NCBI GenBank assembly: GCA_024232355.1
Contig: JAAEPW010000046.1
Span: forward strand, 1-41,143
Direction: 5' to 3'
Length of the DNA: 41,143 bases
Origin: Chloroflexota bacterium
GTDB lineage: Bacteria; Chloroflexota; Anaerolineae; B4-G1
Shown here: piece by piece, positions 31,166-40,231 of the stretch
Position numbering within the stretch: position 1 is the stretch's first letter
How the letters are laid out: the number at the start of each line of letters is the position of its first letter
Notes under the pieces: model-generated
What the model saw: only the letters and a program-made list of their open reading frames with translations
Databases searched by the model: none
Told to the model about the DNA's origin: nothing
Made by a program: the position numbers and the translations under genes

Positions 31166-31366
31166 GCTACCAAGAAACAGCTTTTTTAATTATGCCCAAA
31201 ACCCCGCCCCTGCTGTTTCTCGTAGTATAGGAAAGTATAAAAATGTAGTCGCGGTTTCTATACCGCGCGCTATGGAAAGCGCGGCTACAGTTGCAAAGCT
31301 TTCTTGTCGTATGCGAGTCCAATATCTTGCAAAATGAAGAACGCTAAAGGGATTTTGGGCGCTATT
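31166..31366. repeat. GCCCAAAA-family MITE-like repeat with nested insertion
   Basis: Core 31194-31360 with ends GCCCAAAACCCC and GGGATTTTGGGC (11 of 12 match). Outer flanks match the reverse-oriented copy at 11583-11686. About 105 bp inside, containing the double-hairpin repeat, are extra relative to that copy. The right end lies 13 nt before the ATG of the next gene. Confidence 0.75.
31244..31289 (+). repeat. double-hairpin dispersed repeat, copy 3
   Basis: TGTAG...CTACA outer arms; hairpins CGCGGT-TTCTAT-ACCGCG and CGCGCT-ATGGAA-AGCGCG. Nested in the GCCCAAAA-family element. Confidence 0.8.
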
Positions 31367-31379
31367 CACAGGAGAAGCA

Positions 31380-33668
31380 ATGTCATCACGTTCATCGCTC
31401 GCGCCAACGCCTACAACGGGCATTATCCTTATTATTATCCTCGTTGTAATGATCATGATCTCCCGCGTGGCTGTCTCGACCCCACTCATTCCACCCACGG
31501 TGCCACCCAGCTTGACTCCGACACCAACGTTCACCCCATCATCGACTGCAACTCCCACGGCGACTCCCACAGCAATTCCTACAATGGCACCTACAACTCC
31601 CCCAACCTCGACCCCAACGCCGACACCTATTCTAATATCCGCGCCCTTTGTCGGCCCGGCCGGACAATTGGCCTATGTGGAAGGTGGGCGGCTGGTCGTC
31701 ATCGAGCAGGATGGCAGCACGACGGTGGCTGAGGAAAACGTGGCAAACGACGACATGGCCGTCGTTTGGTCTCCTGACGGTCGTCAATTATTGTACGTGA
31801 CCGAAACGTGGGAAGGCACCGACAAAGAATATCATATCTGGGACGGTACGACAGGAACGACCTTGCACTTGAATCAAGAATTTCCCGATCTCGTGTCGGA
31901 GGCAGTTGATTTTGGCTGGCCTGTCTGGTCGCCGGACGGGGCGCATCTCTTGTTTAGTGCTGGAAAAAACGACAGCCATATCTGGATGGTAGATATAGAG
32001 GCACGTCGCTCTTGGCAAGTAGCTGCGGGAGGCGAAATCGTCTCAGCGGCTTGGGTGAACACGTCGACGATCCTCTACCAGGAACACTCGGCCGGAAACG
32101 AATCGCTTCATTTGACAAACATCGTCACGCCGACAGAGCCACTCACAAGTACATTGGATAGCGTAAACACAAGTGGGTTACACGCTTTGTCTCCCGACCG
32201 TCGCTACCTGGCCGGGGTCGATCTTTCTGGTGAGCCAAACCAGAGACTGTGGATCGTCCCCCTTCACCCCGACTATCCAGCGCTTGCCCCTTCCCCCCAG
32301 CCTACGGTTACCACTCATATTGAGGTTGCTCCTCTCTGGTCGCCGGATGGGCGGTGGATCGTCTATCCTGCGCGAGCGGCTACCTCTGAGGAGAGAGTCG
32401 ACACCATCCTGGTCGACTCGACGGGGATCACTGTAACCCAGATCATTACGAACTTTTCCCCCCGTGCCTGGTCGCCGGACGGTCGATTGCTGGCGGGCAG
32501 CACTTGTGATGCTTCTGACTGTGGCTTGGTCGTTGCCAACGCGTTCTCAGGCCAAGTCGTATCTATGGGCCTGGGTGAACAGGCTGGTTTTCAAGACATC
32601 GCATGGTCACCTGGGGGAGGCTATTTGGCTTATAGCTTGGTCGGCTCAGATGCTGCGCCTGGAGAATTAATGTTGTGGGACCGTGTGATGGGTGAACATC
32701 GTCTGTTGGTTCCGGGCGGCGAGATGGGCCCATTTACCCATCTCCAATGGTCGCCCGATGGTTGCTATCTCTACTTTGCCCAGCGGAAGGATGTGTCTTT
32801 TGATTCGGTAGACGCAATCTGGGGCATAGGGCCGGATTGGACTCAACGTTGGCAAGTCGTGCCATCTTCCGGCGACGCAGAACGACCGCCGTGCCCTGCA
32901 TCTATCTTGTCCGGTCGCCGTTTGATCGCTTACTATGGCTCGCCTATGGGGCCGGGGCTGGGCATCCTGGGCCGCAACAATATTACGAATACACTGGACC
33001 TAATGTACGAGCAGATCACGCCTTATGAAGCATTGGACCCCGACGTAGAGTATATACCGGTCTTTCACATGGTGACCACCGTAGCCGACGCCCACCCTGG
33101 CGGCGACGGGGATTACAATCATCGTGTGGCCCATGAAAACATTCTCCGGTGGGTTGAAGCGATTCGGGCGGTGAGTGGCTGGGCCATTGTAGACGTCCAA
33201 CCGGCTCACGCCGAACTGAGCACGGAATTGGACTGGATCGACCCGGTGTTACGGGAAACGGACGTCCACCTGGCCGTGGATCCAGAATTTGTGATGGCGA
33301 GCGACGTCCAGATTCCGGGCACTCATCTGGGACGTATCACTGGCCCGCAGATCAACTGGCTCCAGGCGCGCCTGGAGCAGATCGTCCGTGCCACGGGCCA
33401 GCGCAAGATGCTCATCATCCACCAATTCGATGACCGAATGGTCGGGCAAAAGGAGCAAATTCTGGACTATCCCCTGGTAGACCTGGTGTGGGACGCGGAC
33501 GGTTTTGGCTCGGCATCCCCCAAGATCGGTGACTATATCCAGTATGGCAGGGAGACGGGCTTTGAATTTGGTGGGTTCAAGATATTCTACCGGTATGACT
33601 ATCAGGTGATGACGCCGGAGCAGGTGCTGGCCCTCGACCCGCAACCGGCCCTGGTCATTTACCAGTGA
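31380..33668 (+). CDS. membrane-anchored WD40/TolB-like propeller protein with an unidentified C-terminal domain
   Basis: 762 aa. One N-terminal membrane segment (about 14-30) is followed by a low-complexity Pro/Thr stalk (about 33-88), a wall- or surface-spanning linker. Then comes a beta-propeller of PD40/TolB type with repeated WSPDG motifs (VWSPDGRQLLYV, VWSPDGAHLLFS, LWSPDGRWIVYP, AWSPDGRLLAGS, QWSPDGCYLYFA). From about residue 500 a separate domain begins (RRLIAYYGSPMGPGLGILG), with FHMVTTVADAHPG, IVDVQPAH and MLIIHQFDDRM, a barrel-like alternation I cannot name. GGAG before ATG 31380. Probably extracellular; function unknown. Confidence 0.75.
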   Translation: MSSRSSLAPTPTTGIILIIILVVMIMISRVAVSTPLIPPTVPPSLTPTPTFTPSSTATPTATPTAIPTMAPTTPPTSTPTPTPILISAPFVGPAGQLAYVEGGRLVVIEQDGSTTVAEENVANDDMAVVWSPDGRQLLYVTETWEGTDKEYHIWDGTTGTTLHLNQEFPDLVSEAVDFGWPVWSPDGAHLLFSAGKNDSHIWMVDIEARRSWQVAAGGEIVSAAWVNTSTILYQEHSAGNESLHLTNIVTPTEPLTSTLDSVNTSGLHALSPDRRYLAGVDLSGEPNQRLWIVPLHPDYPALAPSPQPTVTTHIEVAPLWSPDGRWIVYPARAATSEERVDTILVDSTGITVTQIITNFSPRAWSPDGRLLAGSTCDASDCGLVVANAFSGQVVSMGLGEQAGFQDIAWSPGGGYLAYSLVGSDAAPGELMLWDRVMGEHRLLVPGGEMGPFTHLQWSPDGCYLYFAQRKDVSFDSVDAIWGIGPDWTQRWQVVPSSGDAERPPCPASILSGRRLIAYYGSPMGPGLGILGRNNITNTLDLMYEQITPYEALDPDVEYIPVFHMVTTVADAHPGGDGDYNHRVAHENILRWVEAIRAVSGWAIVDVQPAHAELSTELDWIDPVLRETDVHLAVDPEFVMASDVQIPGTHLGRITGPQINWLQARLEQIVRATGQRKMLIIHQFDDRMVGQKEQILDYPLVDLVWDADGFGSASPKIGDYIQYGRETGFEFGGFKIFYRYDYQVMTPEQVLALDPQPALVIYQ

Positions 33669-33687
33669 GTTGAAACAGGGAGGATCA

Positions 33688-34266
33688 ATGGAAGGAATCG
33701 AAAAAGTTTTGGATTTCATCGTCGAGGTTGAAAAACTCAAGGACGTACATCGCAAAAGCAAGCCTGTTGGGTTGGACCGGTACGAGAATTCCGCCGAACA
33801 TAGCTGGCACGTCTGTCTGTCGGCTTTAATGCTACAAGACTATGCCGATCAAGACATCAATATCGATCGTGTGATCAAGATGCTCCTCATACATGACTTG
33901 GGCGAAATTGATGCTGGAGACACGATTATTTACGCGAGCGAAACCGACGAGTTAAAGGCTCAAGAAGCTGCGGGTTTGGAGCGACTTTTCAAGCTCCTTC
34001 CTGATGGTAAACTCGAAGAGTATATGGCACTTTGGTATGAATTCGAGTCAGGCGAAACACCCGATTCCAAATATGCAAAAGCAATCGACAGAGTGCCCTC
34101 ACTGCTTCACAACTTGTACGGCGACGGCCACACTTGGAGGAAAAATCGTATTCCCAAGGAAAAGGTGTTTTCACTGAATAGCCGCATCAATGAAGGAAGT
34201 AAAAAGCTTTGGCAAGTATTAAAGGCCAAGCTGGAGCAGGCCGTTTCAAGCGGTATCCTCGAATAA
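33688..34266 (+). CDS. HD-domain phosphohydrolase (YfbR/HDDC2-like)
   Basis: 192 aa. The HD metal site is complete: His in NSAEHSWHVCL, HD in LLIHDLGEID (near 69), and Asp in AKAIDRVPSLLHN. Order and spacing match the 5'-deoxynucleotidase YfbR/HDDC2 group, which hydrolyses nucleoside monophosphates. ATG 33688 follows GGGAGG; the upstream TTG 33670 does not. 19 nt after the propeller gene. Confidence 0.85.
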   Translation: MEGIEKVLDFIVEVEKLKDVHRKSKPVGLDRYENSAEHSWHVCLSALMLQDYADQDINIDRVIKMLLIHDLGEIDAGDTIIYASETDELKAQEAAGLERLFKLLPDGKLEEYMALWYEFESGETPDSKYAKAIDRVPSLLHNLYGDGHTWRKNRIPKEKVFSLNSRINEGSKKLWQVLKAKLEQAVSSGILE

Positions 34267-34283
34267 ACAGTTGACATCACTGC

Positions 34284-35384
34284 TCAGGACAGGCTCTTTG
34301 CCACCCGAGCAGCCTCGGTCTGGGTGGCCGGTTTGCCCGAAAAATCCTCGGCGATAGCGGCCAGCCGTTCGCATTCTTCAATCGCTCGCCCAACATTTAG
34401 AATCTGGGGTTCGGAACCAGCCAGACGACAAAAGTTGTCGTGGTAGATCTTGGCTAGCACATCGTCTGATAGATGCATTCCTCGGATGATGCCGTCCTCT
34501 GGCGGGCCGAGCAGAAAATCGGCCGCTTGGGGAACGCGAAAGGTATCCTCACTCTCCAGCCAGCGAAAGATCAGCCCGGCGCGGATGCGTCCCTGTTCCT
34601 CGGTGAGATCGCTGGTGAGATCAGTGCCAAACACGATGCGCTCGGCGTATTTTATGAAAAACTCCTTGCTACTGTCGGGATCGTGGGAGAGATTGTAGAG
34701 CATCTCGATGCCGGGTGCTAGATCAAAATGGACCGTGGGGTGTTCGTCCAGAAAACGCCCCGCCCGGGCCAGGTCCGCCGAGAGAAAGTAAAAGTGAGCT
34801 AGAATGACATTCAGGTCAGGATGTCGGGCAAGCACCTCGTCTACCTCGGCATAAAGCTGCTCTTTTTGGACGTCGTCAGGCCCATATCCCCAATTTCGTT
34901 CCTTGGCCCAACCAGGAGTTGTCGCCGGATCCCAGAACTCTTCGGGATCATTGACGTGCCAAACGATTGGGGTGCGCAGCTCTTCGACGCGCGCCCAATA
35001 ATCCGCAAAGTATGGGTCTGTGATTGGAACATCCATTTGCTGCCGGGAGGTGGGTTTGCTTTCGATCATTTTGATCCCATCGCACCCCATATCGACAAAG
35101 CCGTTCACCTGCTCGACGAGGCTCGGTGCTTGAACACGTCCCTCGGAGAGCTTGGTCGTGTGGTTGAGCCCGGCAAAGACAAAGAATTGCTTGGGATGCC
35201 GGGCCTTCATATAGAGCGACTGGGCGAGCCCCGATCCTGTCTCTGGGTTTTGGATAGAGACCAACGTCATTTTTTCGATCTCTGTGATCTCGCGGATTTT
35301 GAGCATGGACGCTTTGTCAGACATGCCCCATAGATGCACGTGACCGTCTATGATGGGTTTCATTCTCGATTTCCATTCGTTCAT
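34284..35384 (-). CDS. amidohydrolase-2 family metal-dependent hydrolase
   Basis: 366 aa TIM-barrel hydrolase. Metal ligands: HxH in IDGHVHLWG (about 12-20), His in IVWHVND, His in VILAHFYFL, Asp in IVFGTDLTSD. These are the ACMSD/uronate-type arrangement of Amidohydro_2. Substrate unknown; decarboxylation or lactone/amide hydrolysis is possible. Convergent with the HD gene. ATG 35384 with GGGAGG-like purines upstream. Confidence 0.8.
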   Translation of the reverse strand: MNEWKSRMKPIIDGHVHLWGMSDKASMLKIREITEIEKMTLVSIQNPETGSGLAQSLYMKARHPKQFFVFAGLNHTTKLSEGRVQAPSLVEQVNGFVDMGCDGIKMIESKPTSRQQMDVPITDPYFADYWARVEELRTPIVWHVNDPEEFWDPATTPGWAKERNWGYGPDDVQKEQLYAEVDEVLARHPDLNVILAHFYFLSADLARAGRFLDEHPTVHFDLAPGIEMLYNLSHDPDSSKEFFIKYAERIVFGTDLTSDLTEEQGRIRAGLIFRWLESEDTFRVPQAADFLLGPPEDGIIRGMHLSDDVLAKIYHDNFCRLAGSEPQILNVGRAIEECERLAAIAEDFSGKPATQTEAARVAKSLS

Positions 35385-35514
35385 TGTTGTTTTCCCTCCC
35401 GAGTGCTTGGATGCACGTAAATATACGCCTTTTTGCGCAAATGGTCAACCGGTTCGGATTTTGTGCTGGGTACTGGACAATATCTGGCAATCGTTGTAGA
35501 CTTGCAATTCTCGT

Positions 35515-35543
35515 ACTCGTTGGAGGTCTGTAGCCTCCAACGA
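35515..35543. promoter_or_regulatory. palindromic hairpin upstream of the glycosyltransferase gene
   Basis: CTCGTTGGAGG and CCTCCAACGAG form a perfect 11-bp stem with a 7-nt loop 15 nt before the start. No U-run follows, so it is a leader structure or a small repeat rather than a terminator. Confidence 0.55.
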
Positions 35544-35563
35544 GACCGTGTCGGAGGGTGGTT

Positions 35564-37615
35564 TTGGCGTCTGAAACGACTGATTCAATTCAACCTCGTG
35601 TGATCAAGTGGGCAGAGGTGCTAGCCGTTGTACTAGTTGTCGCGCTAGCATTGTTTTTGCGCCTTTGGCGGATCGACTTGTTCCCACCCGGCGTGCACTA
35701 CGACGAAGTCATCGATCTGTGGGACGGTCTGCGTATCTCGTCCGGCGAATATTTTCTGTACACCCCCCACGGCTGGGGACGCGAGGCGCTGTACTATTAC
35801 CTCTTGGCCTTAGTGCTCAAAGTGGTGCCATACAATCTACTGGCGCTGCGTCTCACGGCTGTTGCTTGCAGTATTGGCGCAATGTGGGTCACCTATTGCC
35901 TGGTGTGCCGCCAAACCAAACCCATCGTCGCCTGGCTCACGTTGGCGTGGTATGCTGTGCTTTTTTGGTCCGTCTTTCTTGGCCGTTCCGGAAACCGCGC
36001 GATCATTTTGCCTCTAATGGTAAACCTGACCATCCTGGCTTTCTGGTGGGCCTGGGATACCAGGCCCGATCAGAGCAAACATAAAATGAGGCGTTACCTT
36101 TGCGCCGGAGTACTTTTCGGGGCCACCATGTATACCTATCAACCGGCCCGATTTGTCCCGTTTCTCTTTTTTGCCTTTATTTTGTACGCGGCCTTGTTTC
36201 ACCGCCAACGATTCTGCACCGATTGGCGTGGATTTGGTGTTTTCTTTGTCGTGACTGCCCTGGTCTCTGCCCCCCTGATCGCGACATTGCTCGCTAATCC
36301 AGGTGCAGAAGGTCACCGCGACTGGACGATCGAGCCGTATACGCAGTTGATGTCGGGCAACGTTCTGCCAGTTTGGCAGAACATGATCGCCACGGCCAAG
36401 ATGTTTAGCATCAGCGGCGACCCACTCGTCTCGTACAATGTGCCGGGTCGTCCGTTATTTGTGCCCACGTGGACGGGCGTGTTCTTTTACGCCGGTTTGG
36501 CCCTGGCACTCTGGCGCTGGCGGCGACCGTTCTATGCATTTGCATTGATCTGGTTGGGTGTGATGCTCGCACCGACCATTCTGACGATCAGCGCGCCCAA
36601 TCACCTGCGTGCTGCCGCGGCACTGCCTCCCATCACGCTATTGGCAGCGTTAGCGCTCGGCGAGTTTATCGATTGGGCGGCGTCCCGTTGGGGACGCACG
36701 TACGCCGCCATCTCCCTCGCGCTCGTCGTCGCGGCACTAGTGTTGACCGGGCGCGCGACCTGGCAAGATTATTTCGTAGCGTGGCCCGAGGCCAAACCCA
36801 AAGCCTGGGAAAACATGTACAACGCGCCCATTATCTCGGTGATCGACCATTTGCGCAGTGATCCAGACCCGCGTCCGGTTGCCATCAGCAGCCGCAACAT
36901 TGTGGACGCACACCCCTTTATCGTAGACACCATATTGGAGCGGGATGACCTGGCGATTCGTTGGATGGACACCTTTGGCGCGTTTGCCATGCCTGCCGGT
37001 CACGACGAGGTACGCCTGTTCGTGACCAAGAGACGCTGGATCGACGATGATTTGTTTTCGTTCATTGGACTAGGCGCGATGCCGGTGACCTATGAGGATG
37101 ATTTTGCCCTGTTCGAGGCGCGTTTCTCCGATTGGGACGTTGTCGAGCGGCTCGTATACGCTCTGCCAGCCAGCGCGCCATTCCCAACCGATCTGTTAAC
37201 CGCTCATCAAATGACATTGCCGGTAACGATTGAAAATACGGTGCAATTGGAGAGTATCCGCGAGTTGCCCCCCTCGCTCAACGCAGGCCAAACACTGACA
37301 TTTTTCAGCACGTGGCAAGTGCTCTCAAGCACTACCGGAAAATCGCTGGCGATGTTTGTCCATCTGTTGAACGACAATGGGGAATTGGTCGCGCAACAAG
37401 ATGGCCTGGGCTACCCCCTGCACACGTGGCAACCGGGAGACCGATTTGTCCACGTCCACCACATTTCCGCCGGTGCGAGCCTGCCCGCCGGACAATATTG
37501 GATTCAGTTGGGTTTTTACGAAGGTACGACCGGACAAAGGTGGTTGATCCGTGATAACGAGCGTGTGTTGGGCGACCGTTTGCTCGTAGGCGCGGTTGAG
37601 GTCTCACGCGAGTGA
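35564..37615 (+). CDS. GT39-like membrane glycosyltransferase (PMT/ArnT type)
   Basis: About 683 aa. The N-terminal two-thirds has many hydrophobic helices; the first extracytoplasmic loop contains HYDEVIDLWDG, with the acidic DE pair typical of lipid-linked-sugar transferases of the PMT/ArnT/GT39 group. The C-terminal third (from about 520) is soluble and beta-rich, probably outside the membrane. It transfers a sugar from a polyprenyl carrier to protein or lipid; acceptor unknown. Start choice: GTG 35558 lies only 0-3 nt from GGAGG, whereas TTG 35564 has a proper 6-nt spacing, so TTG is preferred. Confidence 0.82.
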   Translation: MASETTDSIQPRVIKWAEVLAVVLVVALALFLRLWRIDLFPPGVHYDEVIDLWDGLRISSGEYFLYTPHGWGREALYYYLLALVLKVVPYNLLALRLTAVACSIGAMWVTYCLVCRQTKPIVAWLTLAWYAVLFWSVFLGRSGNRAIILPLMVNLTILAFWWAWDTRPDQSKHKMRRYLCAGVLFGATMYTYQPARFVPFLFFAFILYAALFHRQRFCTDWRGFGVFFVVTALVSAPLIATLLANPGAEGHRDWTIEPYTQLMSGNVLPVWQNMIATAKMFSISGDPLVSYNVPGRPLFVPTWTGVFFYAGLALALWRWRRPFYAFALIWLGVMLAPTILTISAPNHLRAAAALPPITLLAALALGEFIDWAASRWGRTYAAISLALVVAALVLTGRATWQDYFVAWPEAKPKAWENMYNAPIISVIDHLRSDPDPRPVAISSRNIVDAHPFIVDTILERDDLAIRWMDTFGAFAMPAGHDEVRLFVTKRRWIDDDLFSFIGLGAMPVTYEDDFALFEARFSDWDVVERLVYALPASAPFPTDLLTAHQMTLPVTIENTVQLESIRELPPSLNAGQTLTFFSTWQVLSSTTGKSLAMFVHLLNDNGELVAQQDGLGYPLHTWQPGDRFVHVHHISAGASLPAGQYWIQLGFYEGTTGQRWLIRDNERVLGDRLLVGAVEVSRE

Positions 37616-37650
37616 CTAGCCTTGGAGCCCAAGTGCTCCCTGTGAACCTC

Positions 37651-38565
37651 TCAGTCTGACGGCATCGCTGCTGTTCCCCACCGATCGGCCACGTGATCCT
37701 CCAAAAGCTCGAGAAACATCTCTGCTGCCGGAGAAAGATATCCCTTGCGTCTCTGAATAACGCCGACCTGTTGGCCGGGAAGCCAGCCCAAGAGCTTGGC
37801 GTGCAGCCGTTCTTTCTCAATTTCCTTCTCCGCCGCGAACCCAGGAATGACCGACACGCCCAAGCCGATCTGGACGTACTGCTTGATGACCTCGATGCTT
37901 CCCAACTCCATCACGATGCTGGGGGTTACGCCTGCTTTTTCAAACAACCTGTCCAACTGAACCCGGCTGTTGCTCCCTCGGTCTAAAAGCAGCAGTGGCA
38001 GAGTTACCAGATCCTCCAGCGAGATCGAACTTTGCGCGCACAGTGGGTGATCGGGCGAGCAGATCAGCACGTCTTGACGCCAAAACAGCGGCCTGGACTC
38101 GATGTGGGGATCGACGATAGGCAGCGTGACGAGGCCAAAATCCACATGCCCCTCGATCACCCACGACGCAACCTGAGTTGAGTGGCTGTTGGTGAGATAA
38201 AGTTCTACGTTGGGGAACCGCTCGCGAAAAGTGCGAATCAGATCGGGCAGCACGTAGAGGCAGTTGCTGTCGTTGGTGCCGATGACCAGCCGCCCGCCCG
38301 TCAGCCCTTTGAGAGCCTGCACTTCCTCGTTCGTCTGTTCGACCAGGCCGAGTATCTGTTCGGCTCGTGCCAGCAGAATGCGGCCCGCGGGCGTGAGTAA
38401 CAGCTTTCGCCCTTGCCGTTCAAAGAGACGCTCGCCCAACGATTTTTCCAGCGCCTTGATCTTGAGACTGAGGGCCGGTTGGGTCAGGAACAACTCTTCC
38501 GCCGCTCGGGTAAAGCTGCCGGTCCGGGCGACTGTCAAAAACCCTTCAAGTTGGTGTAATTCCAT
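37651..38565 (-). CDS. LysR-family transcriptional regulator
   Basis: 304 aa. N-terminal winged helix-turn-helix (ELHQLEGFLTVARTGSFTRAAEELFLTQPALSLKIKALEKSLGE, residues 2-45), then the two-lobed effector-binding domain (GRLVIGTNDSNCLYVLPDLI, VIEGHVDFGLVTLP). Divergent from purA with 120 nt between the starts. LysR proteins usually regulate their divergent neighbour and themselves, so purA is a candidate target. Effector unknown. Confidence 0.92.
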   Translation of the reverse strand: MELHQLEGFLTVARTGSFTRAAEELFLTQPALSLKIKALEKSLGERLFERQGRKLLLTPAGRILLARAEQILGLVEQTNEEVQALKGLTGGRLVIGTNDSNCLYVLPDLIRTFRERFPNVELYLTNSHSTQVASWVIEGHVDFGLVTLPIVDPHIESRPLFWRQDVLICSPDHPLCAQSSISLEDLVTLPLLLLDRGSNSRVQLDRLFEKAGVTPSIVMELGSIEVIKQYVQIGLGVSVIPGFAAEKEIEKERLHAKLLGWLPGQQVGVIQRRKGYLSPAAEMFLELLEDHVADRWGTAAMPSD

Positions 38566-38585
38566 AATTCACCCATTAGCAAAAG

Positions 38586-38600
38586 TTATGGATTTCATAA
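38586..38600. promoter_or_regulatory. LysR-type operator candidate
   Basis: TTATG-GATTT-CATAA fits the T-N11-A dyad consensus of LysR regulators and lies between the divergent LysR gene and purA, near the LysR start. Confidence 0.55.
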
Positions 38601-38685
38601 TAAACATAGTATTGATTTATCAACCGGGGTATTGTATGATGATAATCGGTTTTGTCAATCTAATCTGAGGATAGGGAGGTTGTCT

Positions 38686-39972
38686 ATGGCAGTCACAGCG
38701 ATTGTGGGCGCAAACTGGGGCGACGAGGGCAAGGGCAAGGTGACCGATTACTTGGCGGCAGATGCCGGTATTGTCGTTCGATTTCAGGGCGGCGCTAACG
38801 CCGGTCACACGGTCATCAATGATTATGGCAAGTTTGTCCTTCACCTGTTGCCTTCGGGCGTCTTTTATTCCAACGTGATCAACGTGCTTGGCCCAGGTGT
38901 GGCGCTAAACACGGCTACCTTTTTCAGAGAGCTGAGCATGCTGGTTCAACGGGGCGTACCCAAGCCCGATCTGCGTATCTCTGGCCGGACACAAGTCATT
39001 TTACCCTTTCACCCGCTGCTGGACGTGTACGAGGAGGAACGGCGGGGCAAGCGCGGCTTTGGCTCGACCCACCAAGGCATTGCGCCGTTCTATGCCGACA
39101 AGTATGCCAAGGTCGGCGTCCAGGTGGCCGATCTGTACGACGAGGAACGCCTGTGCAACCGGCTCGAAGCGTCGCTGGCGGCCAAGAACACGCTGCTTCA
39201 ACACCTGTACCGCAAGCCAACGCTCGACATGGAGGAGATCATCCCTGCCTTACTAGAAGCCGGGGAGCGCATCCGGCCTTTTGTCTGTGACACCGTCGCG
39301 CTGCTGCACGATGCGCTGGCCAAGGGCAAGCACATCTTGGTCGAAGGCCAACTGGGTGCCCTGCGTGACCCCGACCACGGCATCTATCCCTATCCCACTT
39401 CCTCCTCGCCGCTGGCGGGCTTTGCGACGGTGGGGGCCGGAGTCCCGCCTTATGCCATCACGCGAATCACGGCGGTGACAAAGGCGTATTCTTCCTGCGT
39501 GGGCGCGGGCCCGTTCGTGACAGAGCTTTTCGGCCCAGAGGGTGACGAGTTGCGCGAGCGGGGCGGTGACTCGGGCGAGTATGGCGCGACGACAGGCCGC
39601 CCCCGGCGCGTGGGTTGGTTCGACGCCGTCGCCACGCGGTATGGATGCCGCGTGCAAGGAGCCACAGAGGTCGCGCTCTCGCTGGTGGACGTCTTGGGCT
39701 ACCTGGACGAGGTTCCCATCTGCGTGGGCTACGATGTGGACGGCAAGATTACCGACGAGTTCCCCGATCCCCCCTCACTCGACCGAGCCAAACCGGTCTA
39801 CGAGCGGCTGCCAGGATGGCGATGTGATGTTTCAGAGATCAGGGCGTTCGATGATCTGCCTGAGAACGCGCAAGCGTACGTGCGCCGAGTTGAAGAGTTG
39901 ATTCGCGTGCCGGTCAAGTGGATTTCCGTTGGCCCCAAGCGGGAAGCGATGATCCGTAGAGAGATTCCATAG
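38686..39972 (+). CDS. purA: adenylosuccinate synthetase
   Basis: 428 aa. GTP-dependent ligation of aspartate to IMP, first step from IMP to AMP. N-terminal GANWGDEGKGKVTDYLA (P-loop-like, catalytic Asp), then FQGGANAGHTV with the catalytic His, QLGALRDPDHGIYPYPTSSS, and VGAGPFVTEL. TGRPRRVGWFDAVATRY is diagnostic. Normal family length. ATG 38686 with GGGAGG. Confidence 0.95.
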   Translation: MAVTAIVGANWGDEGKGKVTDYLAADAGIVVRFQGGANAGHTVINDYGKFVLHLLPSGVFYSNVINVLGPGVALNTATFFRELSMLVQRGVPKPDLRISGRTQVILPFHPLLDVYEEERRGKRGFGSTHQGIAPFYADKYAKVGVQVADLYDEERLCNRLEASLAAKNTLLQHLYRKPTLDMEEIIPALLEAGERIRPFVCDTVALLHDALAKGKHILVEGQLGALRDPDHGIYPYPTSSSPLAGFATVGAGVPPYAITRITAVTKAYSSCVGAGPFVTELFGPEGDELRERGGDSGEYGATTGRPRRVGWFDAVATRYGCRVQGATEVALSLVDVLGYLDEVPICVGYDVDGKITDEFPDPPSLDRAKPVYERLPGWRCDVSEIRAFDDLPENAQAYVRRVEELIRVPVKWISVGPKREAMIRREIP

Positions 39973-39985
39973 ATTCAACATTATT

Positions 39986-40133
39986 GGTACTGGTTCAGTT
40001 GAATGGGATTGCGATGTAGACGAGGTTTCCATACCTCGTAGAGCCTTACGCGCTATGGAAAGCGCGGCTACAAGCTCAATTTCGAGCCACAACAGACTAT
40101 TCTCTAAAAATCCCACCCAACTGAACCAGTGCC
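39986..40133. mobile_element. 148-bp MITE with 8-bp target duplication, carrying a double-hairpin repeat
   Basis: Ends GGTACTGGTTCAGTTG and CAACTGAACCAGTGCC are inverted repeats (one mismatch), extended inward by TGGGA/TCCCA. Flanked by ACATTATT on both sides (39978-39985 and 40134-40141). The interior contains the double-hairpin repeat copy at 40015-40072. The shared GGTTCAGTT in the ends links it loosely to the element at 5553-5641. Non-coding. Confidence 0.88.
40015..40072 (+). repeat. double-hairpin dispersed repeat, copy 4
   Basis: TGTAG...CTACA arms with hairpins CGAGGT-TTCCAT-ACCTCG and CGCGCT-ATGGAA-AGCGCG. Inside the MITE at 39986-40133. Confidence 0.8.
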
Positions 40134-40231
40134 ACATTATTCGGACCGGATTTATCTTGCCACTGTGTGAAAATTGATGCAATTCGTGGCAAAAATACAG
40201 TGTCAATCTCTTTAGAATTCAACCTTGTCAT

